A DNA stretch of 37,244 bases. Source: Candidatus Gastranaerophilales bacterium. Lineage in GTDB: Bacteria > Cyanobacteriota > Vampirovibrionia > Gastranaerophilales > Gastranaerophilaceae. This document shows, piece after piece, positions 30,981 through 37,244 of the stretch. The stretch spans positions 1 through 37,244 of the forward strand of contig CALUSG010000024.1 of the NCBI GenBank assembly GCA_944323365.1, given 5' to 3'. Position 1 is the stretch's first letter. Every line of letters starts with the position of its first letter. The position numbers and the translations under genes are program-made. The notes under the pieces were generated by a model, which was not told where the DNA came from, searched no databases, and worked only from the letters and a program-made list of their open reading frames with translations.

Positions 30981-31418
30981 TTATTTTTCAATCCAAAACG
31001 TAACAGGACCATCGTTGATAAGGTTTACATCCATCATTGCTCTAAATTTACCTGTTTTAGTTTTAATCCCATGTTCTTTTACTTTTATAATAAAATATTC
31101 ATATAAGTCAACGGCTTTATCTAGAGGTGCAGATTTATCGAAACTTGGACGAGTACCTTTTTTACAGTCACCGCACAATGTAAACTGTGAAACTATCATC
31201 ATTTCACCATTAACATCTTTTAATGATAAATTCATTTTATTGTTTTCATCTTCAAATATTCTTAAATTAACAATTTTATCGGCAAGTTTTTCAGCATTTA
31301 TTTTTTCATCTGTTTTTTCTACACCGACAAATACAAGCAAACCTTTTCCGATTTGTGAATAAAGCTCATCTTCTATAGTTACAGATGCACTTTTTACTCT
31401 TTGAACTAATGCTTTCAT
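30981..31418 (-). CDS. dtd: D-aminoacyl-tRNA deacylase
   Basis: A 145-residue proofreading enzyme that removes D-amino acids (and glycine mischarged on tRNA-Ala) from tRNA. The two catalytic loops are present: SQFTLCGD and NDGPVTFWIE, the latter with the family's Gly-Pro pair. MKALVQRVKSASVTI is the typical start. The ATG has no ribosome-binding site and lies exactly six bases after an extended -10 TATAAT. It is 18 bp downstream of prepilin-like gene 2 but has its own promoter. Confidence 0.96.
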   Translation of the reverse strand: MKALVQRVKSASVTIEDELYSQIGKGLLVFVGVEKTDEKINAEKLADKIVNLRIFEDENNKMNLSLKDVNGEMMIVSQFTLCGDCKKGTRPSFDKSAPLDKAVDLYEYFIIKVKEHGIKTKTGKFRAMMDVNLINDGPVTFWIEK

Positions 31419-31424
31419 AAATTA

Positions 31425-31433
31425 ATTATACCA
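31425..31433 (-). promoter_or_regulatory. Extended -10 promoter of dtd, predicted leaderless
   Basis: On the minus strand TG-G-TATAAT (31433-31425), six bases (TAATTT), then the ATG. No clear -35 box is needed with the extended -10. Confidence 0.6.
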
Positions 31434-31436
31434 CAA

Positions 31437-32357
31437 TTAAAGCCACGGATAATCATCTTTTATTTTCCATCCGTCACGACGGATTTTTTCAAAACAACAA
31501 AGTCCGTCACCCGTTGCAGAACAATTTGTGTTAATTTGATCATTTGTATAATCTGAGCAGCGTGCATTTATGATACCTTTACTAAAGTCTGCACTAAAAC
31601 GATAAACATCTTTTCCATAAGTATTAGGAGGTTTAATGCCGTTCAAATCGACATAAATATTCGGATTAGCATCATATATCAAAACATATTGAGTATTCCC
31701 ATCTTCATCCGTTTCTAGAACCCATCTAAAAATAGCCATGAAATAAGATATACCGTCGGCTGTGGTAAAAAATACTCGTCCTGCAGAATAGTCTGTGTAG
31801 ACAGACACATCAGTAAGATCATTATTAATACCCTTATACACAAAGCAAGAATTAGCTACCCCTTTAAACGGGCAAACTCTATTAGGAGATATCACAGGTG
31901 ATTTAAAATATTTTAAGACATATTCATCGAAAAATTGTTTTGTTTTTTCTACACTTATTGTTCCTGATAAAGAACTAGCTCCACCATCTGCATATAACAT
32001 CTTTGTCATGTTGCTTAACGTCGCATATACCTTTTGAAGTTTTGATACTGTCTGCTTCTTTTCATAATTTGCTATTAACGTAGGAATAGTTAATGCTGCC
32101 ACTACCCCTATTATTCCTAACGTTATTAATACTTCCGCTAACGTAAATGCTCTTTTTCTCTTATTATAATTCTTTGTTCCGGAATTATAGTTTATCTTAT
32201 ATTTGCAATCAACTCCCCTTAATCCCAAATCTATTGCAGTATTTAAACTCTGTGCAGTCCCAAAAACCTTGCTAATTAAGCTTTGAAGAGTCGCCCCCCC
32301 CCGACATCGCTTATCGTTAAAATGCCTGCTATATCTACTTTTCCAACCATTTTTCAC
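31437..32357 (-). CDS. Prepilin-like protein 2 with G9-containing leader
   Basis: A paralogue of the 8234 protein with the same signal (KRKRAFTLAEVLITLG), processing expected between Ala70 and Phe71. It has YVDLNGIKPPNTYGKDV and ends DGWKIKDDYPWL. The middle region is unrelated in sequence and holds more cysteines (for example CCFEKI). The open frame starts at GTG 32357, one base after AGGAG. The residue matching the internal Met61 of copy 1 is Thr here (ACA), so no ATG is available near the signal. Expression therefore depends on reading through the leader, via the GTG or via a frame change at the nine G's. It lies between rlmN and dtd. Confidence 0.8.
   Translation of the reverse strand: MKNGWKSRYSRHFNDKRCRGGATLQSLISKVFGTAQSLNTAIDLGLRGVDCKYKINYNSGTKNYNKRKRAFTLAEVLITLGIIGVVAALTIPTLIANYEKKQTVSKLQKVYATLSNMTKMLYADGGASSLSGTISVEKTKQFFDEYVLKYFKSPVISPNRVCPFKGVANSCFVYKGINNDLTDVSVYTDYSAGRVFFTTADGISYFMAIFRWVLETDEDGNTQYVLIYDANPNIYVDLNGIKPPNTYGKDVYRFSADFSKGIINARCSDYTNDQINTNCSATGDGLCCFEKIRRDGWKIKDDYPWL
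32276..32350 (-). CDS. Candidate 24-codon upstream ORF in the prepilin 2 leader
   Basis: The ATG at 32350 stands 8 bases after AGGAG and reads MVGKVDIAGILTISDV, three Gly, RLFKA and TAA. Start, length and stop coincide with the ORF in copy 1, with conserved MVGK, DI, LT, SDVGGGR and a final Ala. It leaves the prepilin frame unread unless a one-base shift happens in the G run. Confidence 0.45.
   Translation of the reverse strand: MVGKVDIAGILTISDVGGGRLFKA
32294..32302 (-). repeat. Nine-G homopolymer in the prepilin 2 leader
   Basis: Nine consecutive C on the plus strand (G9 in the coding direction), the same length and place as at 9106-9114. Confidence 0.9.
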
Positions 32358-32373
32358 TCTCCTTTTATTTTTT

Positions 32374-32401
32374 ATTATATCAAAGTTTAATATTTTTGCA
32401 A
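32374..32401 (-). promoter_or_regulatory. Promoter of prepilin-like gene 2
   Basis: On the minus strand, TTGCAA (32401-32396), a 16-bp spacer and a perfect TATAAT (32379-32374). It overlaps the end of rlmN. The region upstream of the -10 box is not similar to that of copy 1, so the conserved cassette begins near the -10 box. Confidence 0.6.
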
Positions 32402-33414
32402 ACTTTTCCTTTTAGCTGGCCGCAGGCGGCATCAATATCAACGCCACGTTCAAGCCGCACGGTAACCTTTTTACCGGAATGTTCCAACAAACATTTAAAT
32501 TTCATAATCGAATTATTTGATGGTCTTTTATAATCATTATATTCAACAGGGTTATATGGAATAAGATTTATATTACATTTTAAATCTTTAAGATAATTTG
32601 CAAGCTGTTTTGCACATTCTACCGTATCATTTAAATCTTCAATCAAAAGATATTCAATCGTAATTCTACGGCCTGTTTTGTCAACATAATTTTTCAAAGC
32701 AATTTTTAAATCATTAAGGTTATATTTTCCTTCAATCGGCATTAATTTTTTACGTAAATCATGATTAGGGGCATGTAAAGAAAGTGCAAGGGTAGATTGC
32801 ATATTTAATTCAGCAAGTCTGTTGATTCCGGGAATAATCCCGCTTGTAGAGACAGTTAAACGTCTTTGGCCAATTTGAAAACTTTCATTAAATATTTCCA
32901 TAGCTCTTACAACGTTATCAAGATTTAAAAGCGGCTCTCCCTGCCCCATAAAAACAACATTTGTCACTTTAAGTCCGGTGTCTCTTTGTATAGTTAAAAC
33001 TTGTTCTATAATTTCTTTATAATTAAGATTTCTAATAAACCCTCTTTTAGCAGTAGCACAAAACGAACAATTAACCGCACAACCGACCTGAGAACTAACA
33101 CAAGCTGTCAAATTAGCACGATTATCAAACCTCATCAAAACAGTTTCAACGCATTCTCCATCAGGATATTCCAATAAATATTTTAAAGTCCCGTCAGAGC
33201 TTTCTTGCTTTACCTTAATTTTTACCTCAGAAACTTTAGCAACTTTCTTTAATTCTTCACGGAAATCTTTAGACAAATCAGTCATATCATCAATAGATTT
33301 AGCAGATTTTAAGTAAATCCAGTTGTGAATTTGACGTGCTCGAAATTTTGACTGATGAAGTCTATCCGTTATACTTTCAATTTCTTTAAGATTCATTCCT
33401 GTTAAAATATGCAT
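32380..33414 (-). CDS. rlmN: 23S rRNA/tRNA adenine-C2 methyltransferase RlmN
   Basis: A 344-residue radical SAM enzyme that methylates C2 of A2503 in 23S rRNA and A37 in some tRNAs. The cluster motif is CAVNCSFC, followed by GQGEPLLN and SLHAPNHDLRKKLMPI. The C-terminal region VTVRLERGVDIDAACGQL contains the Cys that takes part in the reaction. The length is normal. Its ATG overlaps the stop codon of the YkgJ-type gene, so the two are translationally coupled. Confidence 0.97.
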   Translation of the reverse strand: MHILTGMNLKEIESITDRLHQSKFRARQIHNWIYLKSAKSIDDMTDLSKDFREELKKVAKVSEVKIKVKQESSDGTLKYLLEYPDGECVETVLMRFDNRANLTACVSSQVGCAVNCSFCATAKRGFIRNLNYKEIIEQVLTIQRDTGLKVTNVVFMGQGEPLLNLDNVVRAMEIFNESFQIGQRRLTVSTSGIIPGINRLAELNMQSTLALSLHAPNHDLRKKLMPIEGKYNLNDLKIALKNYVDKTGRRITIEYLLIEDLNDTVECAKQLANYLKDLKCNINLIPYNPVEYNDYKRPSNNSIMKFKCLLEHSGKKVTVRLERGVDIDAACGQLKGKVCKNIKL

Positions 33415-34091
33415 TATAAAGTCCTTACCGGTATATGATTTTTGTAATACTCAATAATTTCAAGCATAGAATGCAGCATTAACGCAACAGGTTCTATTTC
33501 TTGTTTCCACTGTTCAAATCCGCATGATTTTGGAAGGAAAGCAAGAGGATTATCAGGGAAATCACGACATATTTGCGGTCTGTTATCATAATCTGTACAT
33601 CTATTGCAATCATTTAACTTGGGACAGTGGTAAAAATAAACTTTATCCTCTTTATTCTTTTCAAGCATTTCAATATATTCAGGATAAACTTGCTTAGCCT
33701 GTTCTTTAGATTCATACGGAATAAAAACACTCAAAAATTGGTTAGCAAAATTGTCACCATGCTCAGCTTTAATTTTTAATTCTTCGGGAGAAAACTCACT
33801 ACAAGCCAAACGACAACACGTGCCGCAACCATTGCAAGAAAATTCTTTTCTATATGCAAGAATTTCGTTCCACTTCCTAAAAATTTCACGACAAATATCT
33901 TCATCAAACATTTTTAAAACAGAATCTTGCCAAAGTCTGCCAGGAGAACCTATCGGGTATGCATCGAATATATCACCAACACCTTCAGGTTTAATATCAT
34001 TAACACGTTTTTCAAGTTCTTCCGCAGAAGTCTTAAATATCTCACGATATTTTTGCCGTAAATTTTTTATCGATACTGTTAAATCTTCCAT
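33414..34091 (-). CDS. YkgJ-type Cys-cluster protein (2)
   Basis: A 225-residue paralogue of the 26892 protein. The first cluster is CNGCGTCCRLAC. A second is HCPKLNDCNRCTDYDNRPQICRDFP, then SCGFEQW. It has an extra N-terminal helical region of about 90 residues. The family probably binds zinc or an iron-sulfur centre, with function unknown. It is immediately upstream of, and coupled to, rlmN, an iron-sulfur enzyme; a role in cluster supply is possible but unproven. No ribosome-binding site is seen at the ATG. A TAAACT box lies six bases upstream, so it may also be leaderless. Confidence 0.8.
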   Translation of the reverse strand: MEDLTVSIKNLRQKYREIFKTSAEELEKRVNDIKPEGVGDIFDAYPIGSPGRLWQDSVLKMFDEDICREIFRKWNEILAYRKEFSCNGCGTCCRLACSEFSPEELKIKAEHGDNFANQFLSVFIPYESKEQAKQVYPEYIEMLEKNKEDKVYFYHCPKLNDCNRCTDYDNRPQICRDFPDNPLAFLPKSCGFEQWKQEIEPVALMLHSMLEIIEYYKNHIPVRTL

Positions 34092-34175
34092 AACAATAGT
34101 TTAACACAAAATTATTCTTCATCATTTATAATAAACTCAATATCCAGTATATAAATAACAATAAATTAAAGAATA

Positions 34176-34808
34176 TTACATAAATAAATTTTTATATGCA
34201 TGACGTAATTTTAAAGAAAATAAATTATCGACATCTTCCTTTAATTCTCTATATGCTACAGCGTAATTCATCGGAGTAATTTTACCGTTAAGAATAAAGC
34301 CCGTAAAATTATTATTTTCATCATGTTCGCTTTTCATGTCCAAAGCATAAATATAAGCAGCCATATCCTTATTATCGATAAGATTATCGCCTGATTCTTC
34401 ACCGTGATTAGCAATTTTTTTAAACTGGATTTCTATTTTTTTATTATATTGTTCAAGTTCAATTTTATCATTAGGTATTGCAACTTTATTTGTAGCTGTT
34501 TGAGCTAAAAAGGCTTTGTATTCTTCCAAAGAAATTTTATATGTCTTGTTACCAGTTTTGGCCGCCATATAAATCATGCAAGAATCAGCAAGATCACGAA
34601 TTTCTATTTTATAATCATTATCTATCTGCTTAATTTCATCAGGAGTTTTATCGGGCTTATTGGCTAATTTACGCCAGCTAGGTGAAACAATTTCGAAATC
34701 ACCAATTTTATTAAAAGGAATTCCGTCAGCAATAACCATTTTTGATACTATTTCAAAAAAAGCTTCACCTAATTCATAATTTGCATAATCAGATAATCCT
34801 TCAGCCAT
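34176..34808 (-). CDS. Hypothetical protein, possibly with EF-hand-like loops
   Basis: A 210-residue soluble protein that I cannot assign. It is mostly helical and acidic. Two Asp/Asn-rich loops near the C-terminus (GDNLIDNKDM and EHDENNNFTG) look like calcium-binding loops but do not fit the full EF-hand pattern. The ATG has TAGGAG. It lies 8 bp downstream of the BadF-type gene and is probably co-transcribed with it. Confidence 0.65.
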   Translation of the reverse strand: MAEGLSDYANYELGEAFFEIVSKMVIADGIPFNKIGDFEIVSPSWRKLANKPDKTPDEIKQIDNDYKIEIRDLADSCMIYMAAKTGNKTYKISLEEYKAFLAQTATNKVAIPNDKIELEQYNKKIEIQFKKIANHGEESGDNLIDNKDMAAYIYALDMKSEHDENNNFTGFILNGKITPMNYAVAYRELKEDVDNLFSLKLRHAYKNLFM

Positions 34809-34816
34809 TCAAACTC

Positions 34817-35821
34817 CTATGCAATATCCCAACGACCGCAGGTGCCTCCCCAGCGTGCAATAATATTACCTTTAATATCTTTTATTTTTTCAACATGCTG
34901 AACTTCATCAACACCTTCGACAATAGTAATTACTTCACAATTATTAGAGCAACCGTTACATTCGCAGGTAATTGATGAAAAATGCATATCGCCAACTTCC
35001 CAACCTTTAAACTTAGTTGCAGCTTCAGTATATTGATGATTTTCCATAGCTAATAAAGCAGCTCCGATAGCACCCATAGTTTGATGATTTTCAGGAACCA
35101 CAACCTTATGGCCCAAGGCTTCTTCAAAAGCTTTTACCATACCGGTATTAGTAGCTACACCACCTTGAAAAGAAAATACCGGTAATAATTCCTTACCCAA
35201 TGCAAGGTTTGACAAATAATTTCTGACAAGAGCCTGACAAAGCCCATATAACAAATCTTCAACAGGATAACCTAATTGCTGTTTATGAATAAGGTCGCTT
35301 TCAGCAAAAACTCCGCAACGGCCGGCAATTCTTGCAGGATTTTCAGATTTTAATGCGGTAGGTCCGAATTGTTCTATAGGAACATTAAGCCTATTGGCCT
35401 GTTGATCTAAAAAGCTTCCAGTACCAGCAGCACAAACAGTATTCATTGCAAAATCAGTTACAATTCCATCACGTAATAAAATAATTTTACTATCCTGACC
35501 GCCGATTTCAAGAATTGTTTGAACACCCGGAACATTTGTACTGGCGGCGACTGCGTGTGCAGTAATCTCATTTTTTATAATATCTGCTCCAACGAGTGCT
35601 CCGGCAAGATTCCTTCCTGATCCGGTTGTACCTACACCCATGACATTATAGTCGGTTATTTTTTTCGAATATAATTCTTTTAAACCTTTTTGAACAGCCA
35701 TAACAGGTTTTCCGGCTGTTCTAAGCATATAACTGTCTACATATTTTCCTTTTTCGTCTACAAGTGCTAATTTTGTAGTTACCGATCCTACGTCTATCCC
35801 TAAATATACTGTTAAACTCAT
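34817..35821 (-). CDS. BadF/BcrA/HgdC-type ATPase (CoA-dehydratase activator-like)
   Basis: A 334-residue ASKHA-fold ATPase of the kind that drives electrons into 2-hydroxyacyl-CoA dehydratases or benzoyl-CoA reductases. ATP-binding motifs are GIDVGSVTTKLAL at the start, EIGGQDSKI (105-113) and QGGVATN (219-225). The two Cys that in HgdC hold a [4Fe-4S] cluster across the dimer are C130 (NTVCAAGTGSF) and C169 (GRCGVF). A Cys-rich tail (C286, C288, C291, C295, C328) is not part of the usual activator. No dehydratase subunit lies nearby. A TATAAT (35850-35845) and AAGGAAG precede the ATG. Confidence 0.85.
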   Translation of the reverse strand: MSLTVYLGIDVGSVTTKLALVDEKGKYVDSYMLRTAGKPVMAVQKGLKELYSKKITDYNVMGVGTTGSGRNLAGALVGADIIKNEITAHAVAASTNVPGVQTILEIGGQDSKIILLRDGIVTDFAMNTVCAAGTGSFLDQQANRLNVPIEQFGPTALKSENPARIAGRCGVFAESDLIHKQQLGYPVEDLLYGLCQALVRNYLSNLALGKELLPVFSFQGGVATNTGMVKAFEEALGHKVVVPENHQTMGAIGAALLAMENHQYTEAATKFKGWEVGDMHFSSITCECNGCSNNCEVITIVEGVDEVQHVEKIKDIKGNIIARWGGTCGRWDIA

Positions 35822-35844
35822 GTTATACTTCCTTTTCCTAAAAA

Positions 35845-35850
35845 ATTATA
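35845..35850 (-). promoter_or_regulatory. -10 box of the BadF-type gene
   Basis: A perfect TATAAT on the minus strand, 23 bp before the ATG, directly beyond the upstream terminator. No convincing -35 hexamer is seen. Confidence 0.4.
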
Positions 35851-35851
35851 A

Positions 35852-35881
35852 CACAAAAAAAAGAAACCATAATATGGTTTC
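35852..35881 (-). terminator. Terminator of the small 35909 gene
   Basis: GAAACCAT (35863-35870) and ATGGTTTC (35874-35881) form the stem. On the minus strand it is followed by nine T's. It separates the small gene from the BadF operon. Confidence 0.82.
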
Positions 35882-35908
35882 CCCAATTTTTGTTAACAGA
35901 CCCGTAAT

Positions 35909-36097
35909 CTAACTTCTTAAATCAAGTCTTTGCAATTCCCCATGCAGATCTACAAATCCGTCATCCGAATTATTTTTAGAAAAATATTCACGGAACATAT
36001 CATCAATATTTTCCTTTCTCGGGAACATTGACTCAAATCCAAAATGTTTAGATTTTATATCAGGTCTTGTCACATTTCCAACAGTGAACTCGCCCAT
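35909..36097 (-). CDS. Small hypothetical protein (62 residues)
   Basis: A 62-residue polar protein beginning MGEFTVGNVTRPDIKSKHFG, with no Cys, signal peptide or membrane helix. A GCGGGG stretch lies 7 bases before the ATG. A TATAAT box about 31 bp upstream of the ATG and a strong terminator after the stop define a short single-gene transcript, which supports it being real. I know of no family. An RNA function for the same transcript is an alternative. Confidence 0.55.
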   Translation of the reverse strand: MGEFTVGNVTRPDIKSKHFGFESMFPRKENIDDMFREYFSKNNSDDGFVDLHGELQRLDLRS

Positions 36098-36127
36098 AGC
36101 AAACCCCGCAGCTTGTACCCCACATTT

Positions 36128-36133
36128 ATTATA
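36128..36133 (-). promoter_or_regulatory. -10 box of the small 35909 gene
   Basis: A perfect TATAAT on the minus strand, 31 bp before the ATG. The -35 region is not convincing. Confidence 0.35.
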
Positions 36134-36228
36134 CCCAAAAATCCTAAACCGTTATCCGACTATTTCTTTTTATTAAAAACAAAGACCTTTTCTCAATTTT
36201 TAAAAATATTTTAATTATTAAAATTTAC

Positions 36229-36258
36229 AAAAAAAAAGGCGTCCCATTTGGGGACGCC
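36229..36258 (-). terminator. Terminator of the membrane pyrophosphatase gene
   Basis: GGCGTCCC (36238-36245) and GGGACGCC (36251-36258) form an 8-bp GC-rich stem with an ATTTG loop. On the minus strand nine T's follow. It lies 16 bp after the stop codon. Confidence 0.9.
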
Positions 36259-36274
36259 GCATATTATTCCCTTA

Positions 36275-37244
36275 TTACTTTTTTGTAGTTGGTATTCTCA
36301 TTCCGTAGAATGAACGAATTACGAAAATCAAAGCAATTACCAACAAAATCCAGCCCGCAATAGGTGCAATAGCTTTGAAAGATTCGCTGATAGCGATTTC
36401 CATAGCCAAAAGACCGAACAATGTTGTGAATTTGATAATAGGGTTCATTGCAACTGAAGAAGTATCTTTGAATGGGTCACCTACAGTGTCGCCGACAACT
36501 GTTGCTTCGTGAAGCGGAGTGCCTTTTTCTTTCATATCAACTTCAACAATTTTCTTTGCGTTATCCCAGCATCCGCCGGCATTTGCCATAAATACTGCCT
36601 GGAACAAGCCAAATACTGCAATTGCAATCAAGTAGCTTACAAAAAATGCTACAGGATGTGAATTTTCACCAGCTGGAGCTGATAAACATGCAAGTGCTAA
36701 CGCAAATGCAAACAATGATATGAAGATATTTACCATACCTTTTTGAGCATATTGTGTACAAATTTTTACAACTTCTTTAGAGTTTTGAACATTTGCACTT
36801 TTGCAATTTGCATCATCAAGCTTGATATTGTCTTTGATGTATTCAGTTGCACGGTAAGCACCTGTTGTAACGGCCTGCATAGAAGCACCGCTAAACCAGT
36901 AAATTACCGCACCGCCTGTCAAAAGACCAAGCAATGTGTATGGATTTAACATATTCAGAATCATTTCAGGCTGAATGCCGAGTGTGTTTTGGATTACCAA
37001 AATCAATGAGAAAATCATTGTTGTGGCACCAACTACAGCAGTACCAATCAAAACAGGTTTTGAAGTTGCTTTGAAAGTATTACCAGCACCATCGTTTTCT
37101 TCCAAATATTGTTTTGCGTTTTCAAAATCAGGTTTAAAACCATAATCACGTTCGATTTCTTCTGCAACGCCTTCTCTTTCTTCTATCAATGAAAGTTCAT
37201 AAACAGATTGAGCGTTGTCAGTTACAGGGCCATAGCTGTCAACA
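36275..37244 (-). CDS. hppA: Membrane-bound proton-pumping pyrophosphatase (5' end cut by window)
   Basis: The last 322 or so residues of a membrane pyrophosphatase, which couples pyrophosphate hydrolysis to ion pumping. The frame is open to the right edge. Motifs: DSYGPVTDNAQ at the start of the visible part, GNTFKATSKP, ANAGGCWDNAKK and GDTVGDPFKDTS, with several membrane helices between. The Lys in GNTxKA is the hallmark of potassium-independent, proton-pumping forms; potassium-dependent enzymes have Ala. The usual GPS after FKDTS is SVA here. About 16 extra residues lie between the DNA and GNT motifs (an acidic insert with DYGFKPDFENAK). Confidence 0.93.
   Translation of the reverse strand, partial: VDSYGPVTDNAQSVYELSLIEEREGVAEEIERDYGFKPDFENAKQYLEENDGAGNTFKATSKPVLIGTAVVGATTMIFSLILVIQNTLGIQPEMILNMLNPYTLLGLLTGGAVIYWFSGASMQAVTTGAYRATEYIKDNIKLDDANCKSANVQNSKEVVKICTQYAQKGMVNIFISLFAFALALACLSAPAGENSHPVAFFVSYLIAIAVFGLFQAVFMANAGGCWDNAKKIVEVDMKEKGTPLHEATVVGDTVGDPFKDTSSVAMNPIIKFTTLFGLLAMEIAISESFKAIAPIAGWILLVIALIFVIRSFYGMRIPTTKK

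Larger units (their letters stand above)
32085..32368 (-). repeat. Dispersed prepilin 5' cassette, copy 2
   Basis: Gap-free counterpart of 8900-9180, running from the AGGAG ribosome-binding site through the leader, the G9 run and the mature N-terminal helix. Boundaries were judged by eye. Confidence 0.75.

Noticed and set aside
36060-36125. A 21-codon Cys-rich frame (CxxC twice) from the ATG at 36125
   Set aside because: The ATG is only two bases after the -10 box and would lie at or before the transcription start, and it overlaps the better-supported 62-codon ORF.
1-37244. CRISPR arrays, insertion sequences, prophage or integrase attachment sites
   Set aside because: No regularly spaced repeats, transposases, integrases or phage genes were seen. 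The single tRNA gene has no partial copy of its 3' end nearby.

Overview
The window is AT-rich DNA from a bacterium that is most likely a non-photosynthetic, gut-type relative of Cyanobacteria (Gastranaerophilales/Melainabacteria). This is inferred from gene content: two prepilin-like proteins with an AFTLAEVLITLG signal, a GH57/DUF3536-type alpha-glucan enzyme, a divergent PEP carboxykinase, a membrane pyrophosphatase, FolE2, and lineage-type small proteins without recognisable families. No tree could be run, so the assignment is provisional. No CRISPR array, insertion sequence, prophage or origin was seen. Almost everything is chromosomal housekeeping, with a few odd elements set into it.

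Layout. 1-3045 (minus): an operon of a transketolase C-terminal half, ftsE, ftsX and a degenerate receiver/GGDEF protein cut by the window edge. 3277-4452 (plus): a Pro/Gln-rich HEAT-like protein. 4509-5869 (minus): two tandem PlsC-type acyltransferases, divergent from a large phosphohexomutase (5972-8215). 8234-9169 (minus): prepilin-like gene 1. 9202-11791 (minus): parvulin, M24 peptidase and TrmH-family methyltransferase operon. 11862-11947: an unassigned structured element. 12093-12167: tRNA-Gly. 12277-16774 (plus): pgi, MscS channel, rlmH and a zinc peptidase. 16764-18214 (minus): folE2 and a membrane thioredoxin. 18411-21381 (plus): sigma factor, secreted protein, deoB and a ferredoxin. 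21430-23689 (minus): an unknown protein and PEP carboxykinase. 23912-26890 (plus): secreted OB-like protein and the GH57 enzyme. 26892-28838: a YkgJ-type protein, then a second HEAT-like protein and a membrane protein. 28807-34091 (minus): zinc-ribbon protein, rimM, trmD; dtd; prepilin-like gene 2; rlmN; second YkgJ-type protein. 34176-37244 (minus): unknown protein, BadF-type ATPase, small protein, membrane pyrophosphatase.

The metabolic genes (phosphohexomutase, Pgi, GH57, PEPCK, DeoB, transketolase half, ferredoxin, pyrophosphatase) fit a fermentative life on sugars and stored glucan. Many others serve rRNA/tRNA modification (RlmH, RlmN, TrmH-type, TrmD, RimM, Dtd).

The most unusual signal is in the two prepilin-like genes. 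Both share a nearly identical 5' cassette: a sigma-70 promoter, a strong ribosome-binding site, a leader of about 60 codons, and an uninterrupted run of exactly nine G in DNA that is otherwise very poor in G/C runs. The best-placed ATG reads a 24-codon ORF that ends at the same place in both copies. The prepilin frame is reached only by a one-base shift at the G run, or from a poorly spaced GTG. This looks like a phase-variable or slippage-controlled switch. A second pattern is five genes whose -10 box lies exactly six bases before the ATG with no ribosome-binding site, which predicts leaderless mRNAs.
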